Source: Pagrus major
Taxonomy: Eukaryota; Chordata; Actinopteri; Spariformes; Sparidae
DNA: 64,000 nucleotides
Assembly (NCBI RefSeq): GCF_040436345.1
Contig: NC_133233.1
Location: forward strand, 11,861,381-11,925,380
Direction: 5' to 3'
Both the position numbers and the translations under genes were made by a program. Shown here piece after piece: positions 47,326 through 58,215 of the stretch (the stretch's first letter is position 1; each line of letters starts with the position of its first letter). The notes beneath the pieces were generated by a model, which saw nothing but the letters and a program-made list of their open reading frames with translations, was not told where the DNA came from and did no database searches.

Positions 47326-50300
47326 TTTGTAGTCCAGATGAGAGGAGGTTCTGTGTGTTCTCACTGGCTGCGTCCACAGATGGCAATGAGATCCTGGGAG
47401 GGTGAGTACAATTTGCTCTTATGTTTCAAGGCAGTGGCTGACAGAGTTGAAACCAGAACTGAAGTCTCTTTCAGAGATGTGGAATCAAGCAGCTCTTCTT
47501 TTTCTGCTGTTTATTCGAGGTTGATTTTTTTTTTATTATAAAAGACAAGACACCTATATCTAATATAAAGGATGATTGGTTTAGTTCAATTTAAACCTTG
47601 AATGCGAATATGTTCATTCTCTCTCTTGTCTCCTCTCAGAGCAAACGATGGCTGCCTGTACGTTTTTGATCTTGAGCAGAATAAGCGAACGTTGAAGGTC
47701 AGTGTGTCAGCGTGCATTTGCTCTTTTTGCTTGTGGGTCTGCTTGTACCTGTTTCTGAGTAGCGTCCGCCTCTTGTGCCTCATTCTGTGATCAAGGTGAG
47801 CCAGACATTAGCAGACCTGAAAGTGTGCTGGCTCACATAAAGTTTTACACCACCCTGCCGTCTGAAAAGTAGCAGTCTAGCTCAACCCTGCTGCGGGACA
47901 GGGGGGTTAACCCTCCTCCCTCAACCCCCCTCTGCGTAGAAGTCAGTGGCTGGCCTCTACCATCTGCTTCATCACTGTCTTGTGCGCTTTTTCACTCTGT
48001 CCGTTTCATTACCTCTGCGCCAGTGTGTCTGACCTTGTTCCTTTTCCCCATTTTTCTGCCCAGGATAAGTCTGAAGGTGGTCTATATTTTTCTTATTCTT
48101 AATAAATCCCTTAAAAAGACCGAAACCAACATTAAACCGATCCTGCTAACATATAATGCCTGTGGCCAGAGTCTCATTTATGTTATTCTTCAGCTCCACT
48201 GTTGTCCAAAAACTACTAAAAACTGACCAGTGAGCCACTTTGGTAAACTTGGTGAACTTGGTGTTCCTTTATTACAGTAGATGACATTGGAGCTGCAGTT
48301 TATTTTGAGTGGATCCTATAAACACAGGTCTGCTGTAAATAACCTCTAGGGCACCAAGATAGTGGTTGAAAATAGTCCTCAAATCTTTATTTACTTTTGT
48401 TTTAGTGCCGTCAACTATTTTGATAATTGATTAATTATTTCAGTTATCATTAAGCAAGAAAGTCATAAACATTTTCTTGTTCCAGTTTCTTAACGGTGCA
48501 TTATGTAAGAATTTGCCACTTGTCAAATTGATACACAAAACAAAAAAGGAGCAGCATATCACCAGAGTAACTGCTAACTGCTGCTAACTGTAGCTACCGT
48601 TAGCTTGTTAGCTCAGCTAGCCGTGCAGTTAGCTGGTAGCTTGGGGACCAAGGGAGTGTCTTGTTTACACGGCTAGCACAGGGGCTGTGGCCCCAGGAGG
48701 GGCTGGTGCTAGCAGGTTAGCATGCTAACTTCAGAAGATATCTGTGCAACACTACACATAAACATTATAATGTCAAAATTGCTATTCATTAACATTCTGT
48801 CGATAATTTGATTTATGAAGGTTTTCAACTAAAATTCTTGCATGGTGCCCCTTTAATTGTAAGGATATACTGCTGTTCTTTGTCATTTATGATAGTAGAT
48901 GAAGAGTCTTTGGGTTTTGGACTGTATGTTGGACAAAAGAAGCAATTTGAAGACATTACTTTGGGCTCTAGGAAAAATTTTGTTTTGGTCTTTTCAGAGG
49001 ATTTGTTGACAATAACAGAACAAGACTTAAAGAGTCTACAGCCATGCTAGCAGCTCTGTGAGGCTGTGCTGAGGCCCAGCAGTGCTTTTAGCTAAATGCT
49101 AACATGCATGCAAACATGCTTGCAACGGTGATGCTCATATGCTGATTTCTAGCAAGTGCAGTCACCATCTTAATTTCAACATATCTTTAATATCAGTGTT
49201 AATTGAAGGGCAAGTGAGGCTGATGGCAGCATCATTAGTTTTGCAGGTTTTTGATCATAAATCAAAGGTCTGACCAAATAAATAATTTGACCTGGTGTCT
49301 ATAGATAAAACGTTAGGGGAACATTCTGATTACAATCCATCCTGAGCAGCACATGAATGTCTGTGGCAGATGTTTCAGTCTGGACAAAAGAGGGACTTAC
49401 CTGCATCACTATCCCACGGCTCATAAAGAGCATCGCCATCTTCACTCTTTATTGATGTTGAATAAATAACTACATTTCAATAAACTACAGTAAAGTTGTA
49501 TGTATTTTTTTTCTAGTCTATTCTTTTTATATTTCATTTTATAATAACAAAGACCAGACTCTGACTCTGTCAGTGTTTTTAGCTGTTATTTTTATAGTTG
49601 TAATGGCAGAATATGTGTCATCATGTGTCACAAAGTCTCTGACCGAGGTATACAGTGGCTGAGTTAAAACATACATCCTGTGTAGTCACACACATCATGT
49701 ATTTGTATAACAGAAAATGTGTCTGCCTTTTAACTAAAGCTGGAAATACATTGGATCAGTTCTGGAAACGTTGGGCTAGCTTACATATTGCATTTTTTTC
49801 TGTCACGACTTTAAAGTACACACAGACATGCACAAGCACACAGTGCTTTCACAAAAGCATGTATACTACACACCGTCTCTCACAAAGGAAACCGCACACG
49901 CTCACTGGCTTGCACACCCTCCACACAGCAACACTGACTCTCTTTTGCGTCTCATCAGATTGATGCACACGAGGACGACGTGAATGCGGTGGCGTTCGCT
50001 GACAGCTCGTCCCAGCTGCTCTTCTCTGGCAGCGACGACGCGCTGTGCAAGGTGTGGGACAGACGGACACTGCGGGAGGACAGACCGCAGCCTGTCGGAC
50101 AGCTGGCCGGCCACCGAGACGGCATCACCTTCATCCACAGCAAGGTGGGGAGGAGAAGAGAGGAATGCTGCTGGTATTTTATCAATGTGTCAATGAAAAG
50201 CTCCCTAAATCCTTGCGGGTAGTTGAATATGACTGATGGCTTGTTGGAAGTTGATTAATTAAATGTCATTATTAGCCAAGTTTACTGTATCTTTAACCCA

Positions 50301-52586
50301 ATTTATTGGTCTAACCCTGAGGTTTGTTTTGTTTTCCTCTAAAAATTTGGTCACCTGTGTCGTGACTGTGGCAGGGTGATGCACGCTACCTGATCAGCAA
50401 CTCGAAGGACCAGTCCATCAAGCTTTGGGACGTCAGGAAGTTCTCTCCCAAAGAGGGGCTGGCAGCTTCCCGCCTGGCCGTCACCCAACAAAACTGGGAT
50501 TACCGCTGGCAGCAGGTTCCCCAGAGAGGTGAGGAGGAGGAGGAGGAGGAGGAGAGACGAAGCTACTGGCAGTGAATGAGTCATGAGGGAGGAGAGGAGG
50601 TAGAGGTCACCTGGAGGAAGACAAGAGGAGGGGATAAAGATAAAATGATGTTGTAAAAGAAGGGAGACAGGGCCAATGACAGAGAGGTGAAATGTGGGTG
50701 TGTATGTGTAGTGAGGGTTAGGGGATATGGCAGTAGTATAGCCATGCATAAAGAAATGAGTGATTAGCATTGCAAGTCAAAAAGGAGGGAAGGCGGAGAG
50801 GTGAAGGATAGGAGCTAATGAGATGGAGCAGGGAGAGGGGGGAGGAGAAACCTAAAAATAGAAAATATATCTAGTTTACCCCCCCCCCCCCCCTTTTTTT
50901 TTAACACCTGATTTTACATGTTTAGGATCATTTAATTCAGTGTGTCACTTAGTAAACTTATGTGAGCTAAATTATGACTTAAAGATCTTAATATCTGAAA
51001 GTATTATGTGTATTTACCTCCTGGCCCTGTTGTCCCTTTCAGCCCTGAAGAGACACAAGCTAACAGGCGACACCTCTGTGATGACCTACCGCGGTCATGG
51101 CGTTCTGCACACCCTCATCCGCTGCCGGTTCTCTCCAGAGTTCAGCACTGGACAGAGGTTCATCTACTCTGGCTGCTCCACTGGCAAAATCATCAGTGAG
51201 TGCCACCATGTGCCTGTGTTATTTTGTGTCAGCACCATAGACTGTATAAAACATGGTCGCAGTCTGTGTGACGTCAGCGACAGGTTTCTGAAGAGCCTAA
51301 TCTGATGCTCAGTGTGGTGGCTCCAGCCGTCGCTATCTTGGCAGTGCCTGAAATTTAACTCCTAAAGTTTAACTCCTTCTTCTTCTTCATCTTGGTCTTC
51401 ATTTTCTTCCTTGTTCTCTTCATCTTCTTCTTCATCATCTTCTTCTTTGTTGTCTTCTTCGTCTTTTTCTTCATCTTCTTTGTTGTGTTCTTCTTCGTCC
51501 TTCTTGGTTTTCTTTTTCGTCGTCTTCTTCGGCTTCTTCATCTTACTCTTTGTCTTCTTGGTTTTCTTCTTCTTCATCTTACCCTTCTTCCTTTTTCTTC
51601 ATCTCCTTTTATTCTACGTAATTTTTCTTTGTCTTGTGTTTCTTCTTCTACATGTTCTTTGTCATTGTCTTTTTCTTCTTCGTCTTCTTTGGCTTCTTTG
51701 TCTTGTTCTTCGTCTTGTTGTTGTTGTTCTTCATCTTCTATGTTGCTGTCAAGCAAGCTCCCCCGCACTTAATTATGCAGAACTTTAAGCCTTAATATAA
51801 TTTTAAATAAATATTCCTCTTGATACAGTTGTAATAAATGGAGTAATTAGAAAAATTAGAAAAATCTTTAGATACCAAAACCATTTTTTGTACCAAGCCG
51901 TAAATTGTATTTTTAAATGGTCGTCCGTTGGGATCGACTCACTTTTTGGGCCAGCCTCAAGTAGCCATTCGAGGAAGTTTTTGGCACTTAATTGCCTTCA
52001 TTTTCCAGCCACAGAGCTTGCAGCTTGTTCAAAACCAATTAACCCAATGTCGTCATTTTTACACGGAGAATAAATACAGTTCTGATGTGTATGAGGATGT
52101 TATACAAAGCACATGCCAACAAGTAGCTAATTCTGTTGAATCCTTTGTGTGTCTCCAGTTTATGACGTGCTGACGGGCGCTGTGGTCTCCAGACTGTCGG
52201 GCCATGACGCGTGTGTGAGGGACGTCAGTTGGCACCCTTACGAGGACAACATCGTCAGCAGCTCTGTGAGTGCTGTTAATGCAAACTGTTCCGCTGGAGT
52301 GAAAAAGCTCAAGTTCATAAATGTGACATTAAATTGAAGGAAAGCATTTTTCCAAAGTTGTTTTTGAATGAAGTCGGAGAATTTGATGTGTTCTGCTTAT
52401 AACAGGTAATCACATGGAGTTGATGTTAAAAACAGCAGGACAGTTCAGCTCTCACCTTCATCCTCGTCCTCCTTTGTTTCTCCACAGTGGGACGGAGCGG
52501 TGCGAATGTGGGAGCACAGACAGACGCATCCTCTAGAGGAGGAGAGAGAGAGGGAGAGAGACTCACAACAGGTGAAACACCTTTGA
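40089..52586 (+). CDS. dcaf11: DDB1- and CUL4-associated factor 11
   Basis: Coding exons 40089-40318, 42390-42517, 43702-43820, 44098-44162, 44390-44490, 44730-44876, 46838-46892, 47333-47401, 47640-47697, 49959-50144, 50375-50528, 51043-51195, 52159-52265 and 52488-52586 join in phase to 556 residues (human 546). It starts MGSQSSSG like human MGSRNSSS, has a 13-Ser run, then DVDLAEVLAYLLRRGQVRLV and the seven-bladed WD40 propeller. Readable repeats are AFCGVYSEDGNMFLSACQDQ, ARDVGWSVLDVCFTPD, GGANDGCLYVFDLEQN, ITFIHSKGDARYLISNSKDQ and CVRDVSWHPYEDNIVSSSWD. Two DWD-type motifs, VWDRR and LWDVR, fit DDB1 docking. It is the substrate receptor of a CUL4-DDB1 ubiquitin ligase. Confidence 0.96.
40182..40220 (+). 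repeat. AGC repeat coding 13 serines in dcaf11
   Basis: Twelve AGC codons and one AGT in frame in the N-terminal disordered part of dcaf11. Human has Ser/Gly here but no such run. Confidence 0.9.
40319..42389 (+). other. dcaf11 intron 2
   Basis: Holds TG-rich DNA (40954-41130), and at about 41310-41455 a degraded teleost repeat (AAATGTAGTGGAGTA, AAATACTCAAGTAAGGTACAAG). No exon seen. Confidence 0.5.
41310..41455. mobile_element. Degraded teleost short repeat
   Basis: It has the words AACCTAAGTTATCAAATAAA, ATGTAGTGGAGT (twice), GGAAATACTCAAGTAAGGTA and CAAGTAAATGTACTTTAC in the order known from a very common fish element. It is a diverged, partial copy, related to the flanks of the 31.7-32.5 kb repeat. 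Confidence 0.55.
42873..43545 (+). mobile_element. DNA-transposon remnant with Myb/SANT-like fragment
   Basis: Left end TACATTTACATGCACACTA and right end AGCCATGTGAACAG are the loosely inverted ends of a common fish element. Around 43265-43370 a frame reads DIFKKVFEGIKERGCAHMV, resembling the Myb/SANT-like protein of PIF-Harbinger elements. It is degraded and lies in a dcaf11 intron. Confidence 0.5.
45112..46090. mobile_element. Degraded repeat carrying a nested MITE
   Basis: The left part (GGACAATATGGCCTTAGTAT, ATATCACAATATTATTGAC) and right part (ACGATATATAGTCTCATATT, GATAATGATATATTATTG) are AT-rich, partly complementary and of a type common in fish. They are interrupted by a PIF-Harbinger-like element at 45414-45943. 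Confidence 0.45.
45414..45943 (+). mobile_element. PIF-Harbinger-like element with MADF fragment
   Basis: Ends GGGCCCATGTCCAC and GTGGACAGGGGCCC are inverted repeats, flanked on both sides by TAA (45411-45413 and 45944-45946), the 3-bp target duplication of PIF/Harbinger. Inside, ATG at about 45652 opens a 32-codon frame reading MEENLVLVVSVYPELYQTEK, which resembles the start of a MADF domain (as in the transposon's DNA-binding partner). At 530 bp it is non-autonomous and cannot move alone. Confidence 0.75.
47035..47109. repeat. (TG)n microsatellite
   Basis: About 37 uninterrupted TG units in a dcaf11 intron. Confidence 0.95.
47290..47322. repeat. (TG)n microsatellite abutting a splice acceptor
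   Basis: TG array ending 8-10 bases before the acceptor of the dcaf11 exon at 47333, replacing the usual pyrimidine tract. Confidence 0.85.
48490..48856 (+). mobile_element. MITE copy A
   Basis: Left end TTAACGGTGCATTATGTAAG is matched by the inverted right end CTTGCATGGTGCCCCTTTAA. The interior has CACCAGAGTAACTGCTAACT and CTGTAGCTACC, which recur inverted in the element at 55689-56178. Lies in the dcaf11 intron between 47697 and 49959. Confidence 0.7.
50880..50895. repeat. C homopolymer
   Basis: A run of C followed by a run of T in a dcaf11 intron. Confidence 0.8.
51372..51740. repeat. Imperfect (TTC)n polypyrimidine tract
   Basis: About 370 bases with pyrimidines almost only on the plus strand, built from TTC/CTT/GTC words. 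The opposite strand can be read as Lys/Glu/Asp-rich frames, an artefact of composition. Lies in the dcaf11 intron 51196-52158. Confidence 0.8.
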
Positions 52587-53639
52587 GACGGTGAGAGAAG
52601 ACAAAGGAAAAAGATGTCAGAGGAAGTGACATCACAACAGAAGGGGCGACGCTGGCCCTGACACAGGACAACAATAAGCTCAAAAGGACCGGGAGAGACT
52701 TAAATATTTTAAAATTCAATGCTGGATATTAATGATTACAATTATAGCTTGGTTGTGAAGTGTTCATTTGGAAGGCATTATAGCCTTACGTTGTCATGTG
52801 CAGACTAGGGCGCAGTGAGATGGCCTACTTCTGTTCCTCTTTTGTTTTTGCCTCACTGTTTTGCGTCAACAGGCCGAACCTTTTGAATTTGTCCTGTTAA
52901 CACTTACTTAATAAGATATGGAAATGTAATGATAAGTTAGTGACACAAAAATCATTGTTGGATATTGCAGGGAGAAACTGAGGATGATGATTCTGTATAA
53001 ATGTATAGTATTTTCATGGTATGTGTGTTCAGGGAGTGTATTCGTATAGTTATCAGCGTGCTGACTTCGGCTCAGTTTTGACTCACGGGTCTTCGTCACG
53101 CACAAAGTTCACCTTTTAACACCCAGCATACCCAAAGTCACAACTCCTAAACCTGAGCTTTCCACTGGTGCACCTCTTGGTCCGCTGTTCAAGGGCAACT
53201 TTCTGGTAGTCGGCTTCCTATGTCGGCTATCTCTAGCACACCACATAGACCAGGATGCTTAAATGTACTGCTAGTTTCACCGTCTTACTCAGAGTGATTT
53301 TACACTCAGTTCTCTTTGGACCACCTTAAGTCTGAAGGCAATCCTTGTATGTACACAGCCATAGTCTGAGGTATTGTTATTGATCCCAGGTCAGCACTCA
53401 ACTCTGTAAACACAAGCCCTGAGTCGATTGAAAAAAAAGAAACAAGAAGATGAATTATGTTGGCCAATATAAACCTGTGATCTGTTTAAAAGATTTGAAT
53501 GTGACTCATAATATGTTGAGGCTTGATGAAGGGACTGAAGATGTGAGCGTGGATCAAAACTCACACACTGATCTGTATATGCAATTTTCAGGTGTTTATA
53601 TCAAAGCCCAAATTTCACTCTCTGTTGTTTTACAGAAAC

Positions 53640-53645
53640 AATAAA
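53640..53645 (+). promoter_or_regulatory. dcaf11 poly(A) signal
   Basis: AATAAA about 1.05 kb after the dcaf11 stop; the 3' UTR would be 52587 to about 53665. Confidence 0.5.
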
Positions 53646-53669
53646 ACCTCTCTTAAAATTTTACAAGCG

Positions 53670-55044
53670 GAAGCTTTTTACTGAGTATTTGCTGCTGTTG
53701 ATGGCAAGCCCTGTTACTCGTATTTAAATTTGCTTTATCGGGCTTTAAACATGCGGAAGTGGGCCGCAGAGACAATGCAACACTTTCATATCCTGATAAC
53801 AGTGAACTAAGTGGAGATAAGTGCCCATTTGCACATCACATGGTCCTCAGTGGCAAAATGGTTTTCAAAAGTTATCCTTTTTCATTTAGTTTCTTTTAAT
53901 GTGGTGAGCACAACTGCAACATGTGCATTTACCAGTAGCACATAACAGTGCAATTAGCTGCAGGAGCAATAGCAAAGTTGCCTGAAGGTCATTGTAACAA
54001 CAGCAGTGCAGCAAGAGGTCTAAAATTAGGCAGAGATTCTTTGGCATGTCTGGCTGCAATTCCTGTTCCTACTTAACACAAATTAGATTCTTATAAAAAA
54101 AAAGCCACCGACACAGTGGAAGTAATTATCTGTCATCTGCAGTTTCATTGAAAGGAATTCAGGTCACAATTCAGGAAAAAGTTCTCTGGATCCAGAAAGT
54201 AATCAAAAAATGCTTGTCCTATTACTGTTTAGTAGTTTTTAATTAAAAAAGGACACTTGGGAATTTGCATTTGAATAACTGAGAAGGCGAATGGAAGAAA
54301 GCAACAGCTACTCTCCTTACATTTTATTATGTAACAACTGTTTCACTAAAAAAAAACCTTTCACACATGGACTCCAGCAGTATTTCTGTTAGTGTGGAGA
54401 CTATATTAGAAGTGGGACTGGATGTCCTTGCTTGTAAAAACACTTCTCGTTTGTTTTATTGAGCATAAATCCCATGGAAAGACTAAATTTACTCAATTTG
54501 GCTCTGAGAGTCGGGGAGGTTTAAAAGGCTCTGGCCTGAGGAGTGGGCCTGGAAATAAAAAAAAAAAAAAGAGTGAAAGTGCTGTGAGAAACGCAGCTGT
54601 TCAGGGCGCCAAATGCGGGCTGGCAACAGTTTATAACTTAAATTAGTTTTGGCTCGAACAGCTGATTCTAAGAATGGAGAGACTTAAGAAGAACCAAAGA
54701 AGGAGCCAAATTACATGTTTGACTCTTTTTGCAGGAATAGACAGGCCTTTTTTGATGCTACATGCAAATGTAATTGAACAAAGTTGCAGCAAACCAGAAG
54801 TCTGATTGCAAAGTAGTTGTTTTAAGCCATTATGTAAGATTTAAGGTTTAAAATCAAGCCCCAGAGTGAGTTTTATTTTTTCATCAGCTGCCATCTAAAG
54901 GGATCAAATTCACAATGTGTTGGATCATTGTTGGAGAATAATGGGGTCAGTTACAGCAGCAGCTAATACCATGTCTACACTCTGAGTCTGTGTTGTGGAG
55001 GGGGAGGGCTTTTGAGAAGAGAGGGGACAGAGGGGTTGTATTTT
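53670..55044. promoter_or_regulatory. Intergenic region and fitm1 upstream sequence
   Basis: Contains three CAGCTG E-boxes (54594-54599, 54659-54664, 54885-54890) within 460 bases of the likely fitm1 start site. No exon seen. Muscle-type control is inferred because mammalian FITM1 is a muscle gene. Confidence 0.35.
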
Positions 55045-55050
55045 TATAAA
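55045..55050 (+). promoter_or_regulatory. fitm1 TATA box
   Basis: TATAAA inside TTTTTATAAACC. Transcription would start near 55075, leaving a 5' UTR of about 150 bases before the ATG at 55227. Confidence 0.55.
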
Positions 55051-55226
55051 CCATGTGCCCTCCTGCACGTCTGACAGTGATAAAGTGGAAAGGCTGCCAG
55101 AGTGGAACTGCTGTGCCTTTCAAAGACAAAAGAAAGTGAGGCTAGACTCCACCAAAGGGGCTCCAAAGGGAAGAGACTCTAAAACTACAAAAGGCATCAT
55201 CAGGAAGACAAACGGAATAGATAAGC

Positions 55227-57891
55227 ATGGATCTGAAGACTGAAAACTCCTCAAATGGCCCCACGCCTGAGATCAACTTGGAGAAGTTACGCAAGATAGC
55301 TGCAGAGCTGATACTGCCAGGAAAATTCATCCTCAGGCTCCTGAATGCTGTTCTGGTGTTTGTGACAAACTTACTGGCCCGAGTCTTTGGAAGCAGCCTG
55401 GTCAGAGGACATTTCCACCTGATGCTGTCTGGTTTGGTTCTGTTTGGTCCTGTGCTGAGTTTCTGGGTGTCAAAGTACAGCATCTTCGCCAATAAGAACA
55501 ACTTCTTGTACAGGTGAGAGCTCTGGAAAGAAAGGTCATTGTTGTATTTAGGCTTTTAAATGGAAATCTTATAGCTAGCTGCCGGGAACTAATAAAGCGG
55601 CTGTATGATTTTCAGTTGGACCTCTGTGCTCCTTTAAAAACTGTCATGAATGCTTGTCATTATGAGCCCAAAGGTCATTAAACTCACATTAAAGGAGCAA
55701 TATGTCAGAATTCATATAAAACAAACAAAAATGACCAACAATGAACTAAAATTACCAACAGAATGTGAAGAAGTTTTGACAATGTCTGTGTATTGTATTG
55801 CAGAGATATCTATCGAAGTTAGCATGCTAACCAGCTAGCCCCAGCCCATCCTGTCTCTTAATACCACTTTGTACCTCGAGATGATAATCCAATTGTAGGT
55901 CAGGCCCGGTTACGCTGCCTGCTCACCCAGCTCCAGTTTTGTTTTCCATTCCAGTGCCACGAGCTCCATAATCCTCATGCTGGCAGTCCAAACCTGCAGT
56001 GTAAACAACACCAACACCCCCACAATGCTCCGAGCTCCGCTAGCCGCTAACTGCGCAGTGAACTAAGCTTATTAGCTAAAGGCAGCTACAGTTAGCAGTT
56101 GCTCTGGTGATATACTGCCCCCTGTTTGTTTGGAGTATGACTTGACAGGTGGCCAGTTCTTACATATTGCACTTTTAAAGACCAATTAAATTTAAAAGTT
56201 ATAATTATACTTTCACACTAAATATACTGCAGTCAATGTATAGCCTCACTTTATTTAAGTATATCATCACTTATTTAAGGTAAACAATGAATCGTAATAA
56301 TTAGTTTATTCTTTACAGATTCCGATCTAAGTTAATGTACGCATTGAAGCAAGACTACACAACCTTTTAAACCCATTTTAACCAATTTTATAACTCGCAA
56401 ATGGAAAGTTGATTTCATTAGCAAGAAATGCACCATTGTTCAGTTCAGTGCACTCAGAGGTTTTGCTCCTACACCCATACTTGGTCTGGTATGTAGCTTA
56501 TGAAGGCTCATGCTAGCTAATGTTTGCTTACTTTGACTGACTCCTCTCTATTGTATAAGTTAATAACTTCTATCAGCGACCTTTGTTTTATCTTGGTCCT
56601 TGTTCCCCGTCTCCTCCTTACACAATAAAAGTATCAAATATCTGAAAAAATACTTTTGGTCATAGTATACATTACTCTAAACATGCCCTTTATATTTTTA
56701 CAGTATGATTTTTCATCTTTACACAATTACAGTTACAACAATCATCCCACACTATGTAATGATCTCGACAGGAAAGTGATAATTACTGTATGGGATGGTT
56801 GTAGTGATTTGATGTGAAAGAGTATCTTTGTTATAACTTGTTTGCTCAAGATAAATCTTTTCCTGACAATTTGTAATATCTATCAAATATATGATATATT
56901 AAAATAGTACTGTATATTGTATTGGTGCCTTTCCTACTGTACATTGTAAAGGGACGTAGTAAGTTAATACAAGTTTGAACATGAACTAAATACCCTTGAG
57001 GCTTTGCTGAGTCCACACATTTTTGTGAGGTTATTTAATGTGTTTTGATGTTATATAACTCATGATGTGAAGCCATTAGCGGAGCAATCATTCATCCTTT
57101 TGCAGAGCAAGTGGATTTAAAAAACTACTAAGTTTAAGCCCAGAACAACCTCACACATGGCTCTGTGGGTCAGTCCTATGGCACATTCACTGATTTCTGC
57201 TTCAACACTCCCTCACAGGAAGTTCCTGAAGTCCACTTGGGGCTGGACCTACACCTTCACAGGCTCCTTCGTCCTCCTCCTCTCCATGTCCGCCCATCAC
57301 TCCCTCTTCCTCTCCCTCCGACACCTCTCTCGGATAGGCTTGGTGGGGTTGCTCTGGTGGTGCTGTCAGCGTCTCCTGACCGTGCTGGAGGACGCTGCAG
57401 GAACCTGTTACGAACCAATGACCCCTGCTCAGGATATCCAAGGCGCTGCCTCCGCAGTACAGCCCCTGCTGCTCCTGCATGAAGACCTTACCAAGGCCTC
57501 CTGCCTCAAAGCCAAGATGATGTGGAGAGGTTGCGAAGTGTCCCAGGAAGTCCTCATCCTCTGCTTGTGTTGCCTGCTGCTGATTGAGGAGATGTCTGTC
57601 TTTGGCGATCACCTGGCTCAAGCAAAGTCTCTGCAGAGGTCGCCTGGAGGCCCTTTGAGGTTCATCTTCCTTCTGTGTGTGCTTCTACTTGCCGTTTGGA
57701 TGTTCCTGCTGCTGTGTTTGCTCGCACACTTCCCCCAGTTCCCCTCCCAGCAGCTGGGAGGAGCTCTGGGCTACCTGGGATGGAGGGGCCTCTATCAGGG
57801 ATTGTACAGAGTCAAATCGAGCTGGAGCGGTCCTGGTCTGCCAGGAGAGGGACTTTTTACCACCACAGACATCGATAAACAGCCTCAGTAG
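55227..57891 (+). CDS. fitm1: Fat storage-inducing transmembrane protein 1-like
   Basis: Two exons, 55227-55513 and 57219-57891, join as AG|G to give 319 residues (human FITM1 292). Several hydrophobic segments fit the six-pass ER protein: FILRLLNAVLVFVTNLLARV, LMLSGLVLFGPVLSF, FTGSFVLLLSMSA, LVGLLWWCC, VLILCLCCLLLIEE and FIFLLCVLLLAVWMFLLLCL. Family anchors are the WGWTYTF motif, RHLSR, LEDAAGTCYEP, IEEMSVF, and GPGLPGEGLF near the end. FIT proteins partition lipid for ER droplet formation, and FIT2 is an acyl-CoA diphosphatase. Here the two family histidines are replaced, by Glu206 and Pro268, so that activity is doubtful. It could be the teleost fitm1-like paralogue rather than the strict orthologue. 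It lies tail-to-tail with psme1. Confidence 0.9.
55689..56178 (-). mobile_element. MITE copy B (inverted relative to copy A)
   Basis: Left end TTAAAGGAGCAATATGTCAG and inverted right end CTTACATATTGCACTTTTAA. The interior words AGCTACAGTTAGCAGTTGCT and CTGGTGATATACTG are the reverse complement of copy A. 490 bp in the fitm1 intron. Confidence 0.7.
56179..57218 (+). other. 3' part of the fitm1 intron
   Basis: AT-rich intron DNA with no recognisable feature besides the acceptor CCTCACAG. Confidence 0.5.
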
Positions 57892-58068
57892 TATGAAACC
57901 CACAGTAGATGATGATTTAGGGCCGTGATTGTGATTTTAAAAGCTCAGAAGTTTTGTAACATATGAATATGCAGGTGACATTCAATGTAGGCCAATGTTA
58001 GTCCAAAACCACATTTTAAATTGACATTCGGACAAAAGAAGTGCACAGAATTATCAGAATCAAGTTGC

Positions 58069-58074
58069 TTTATT
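58069..58074 (-). promoter_or_regulatory. psme1 poly(A) signal
   Basis: Minus-strand AATAAA 142 bases after the psme1 stop. The psme1 3' UTR ends close to the 3' end of convergent fitm1. Confidence 0.65.
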
Positions 58075-58215
58075 GTGTAATCGGAGCCAAAATGAATGCA
58101 CAGTATGAAAAAGAGGACTTTTCTGTCAGAGCAGGTGTTTTGTTACTTGATAATAGTGTCACACTACACTGCTTGTATCATATTAGAAAGGCTGCGAGTG
58201 TGTTATGAGTCGGTC

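Noticed and set aside
51362-51768. Lys/Glu/Asp-rich minus frames resembling charged nuclear proteins
   Set aside because: Composition artefact of the TTC tract; lies within a dcaf11 intron.
53450-53644. 64-codon plus frame near the end of dcaf11
   Set aside because: Lies in the dcaf11 3' UTR and ends at its poly(A) signal; no family resemblance.
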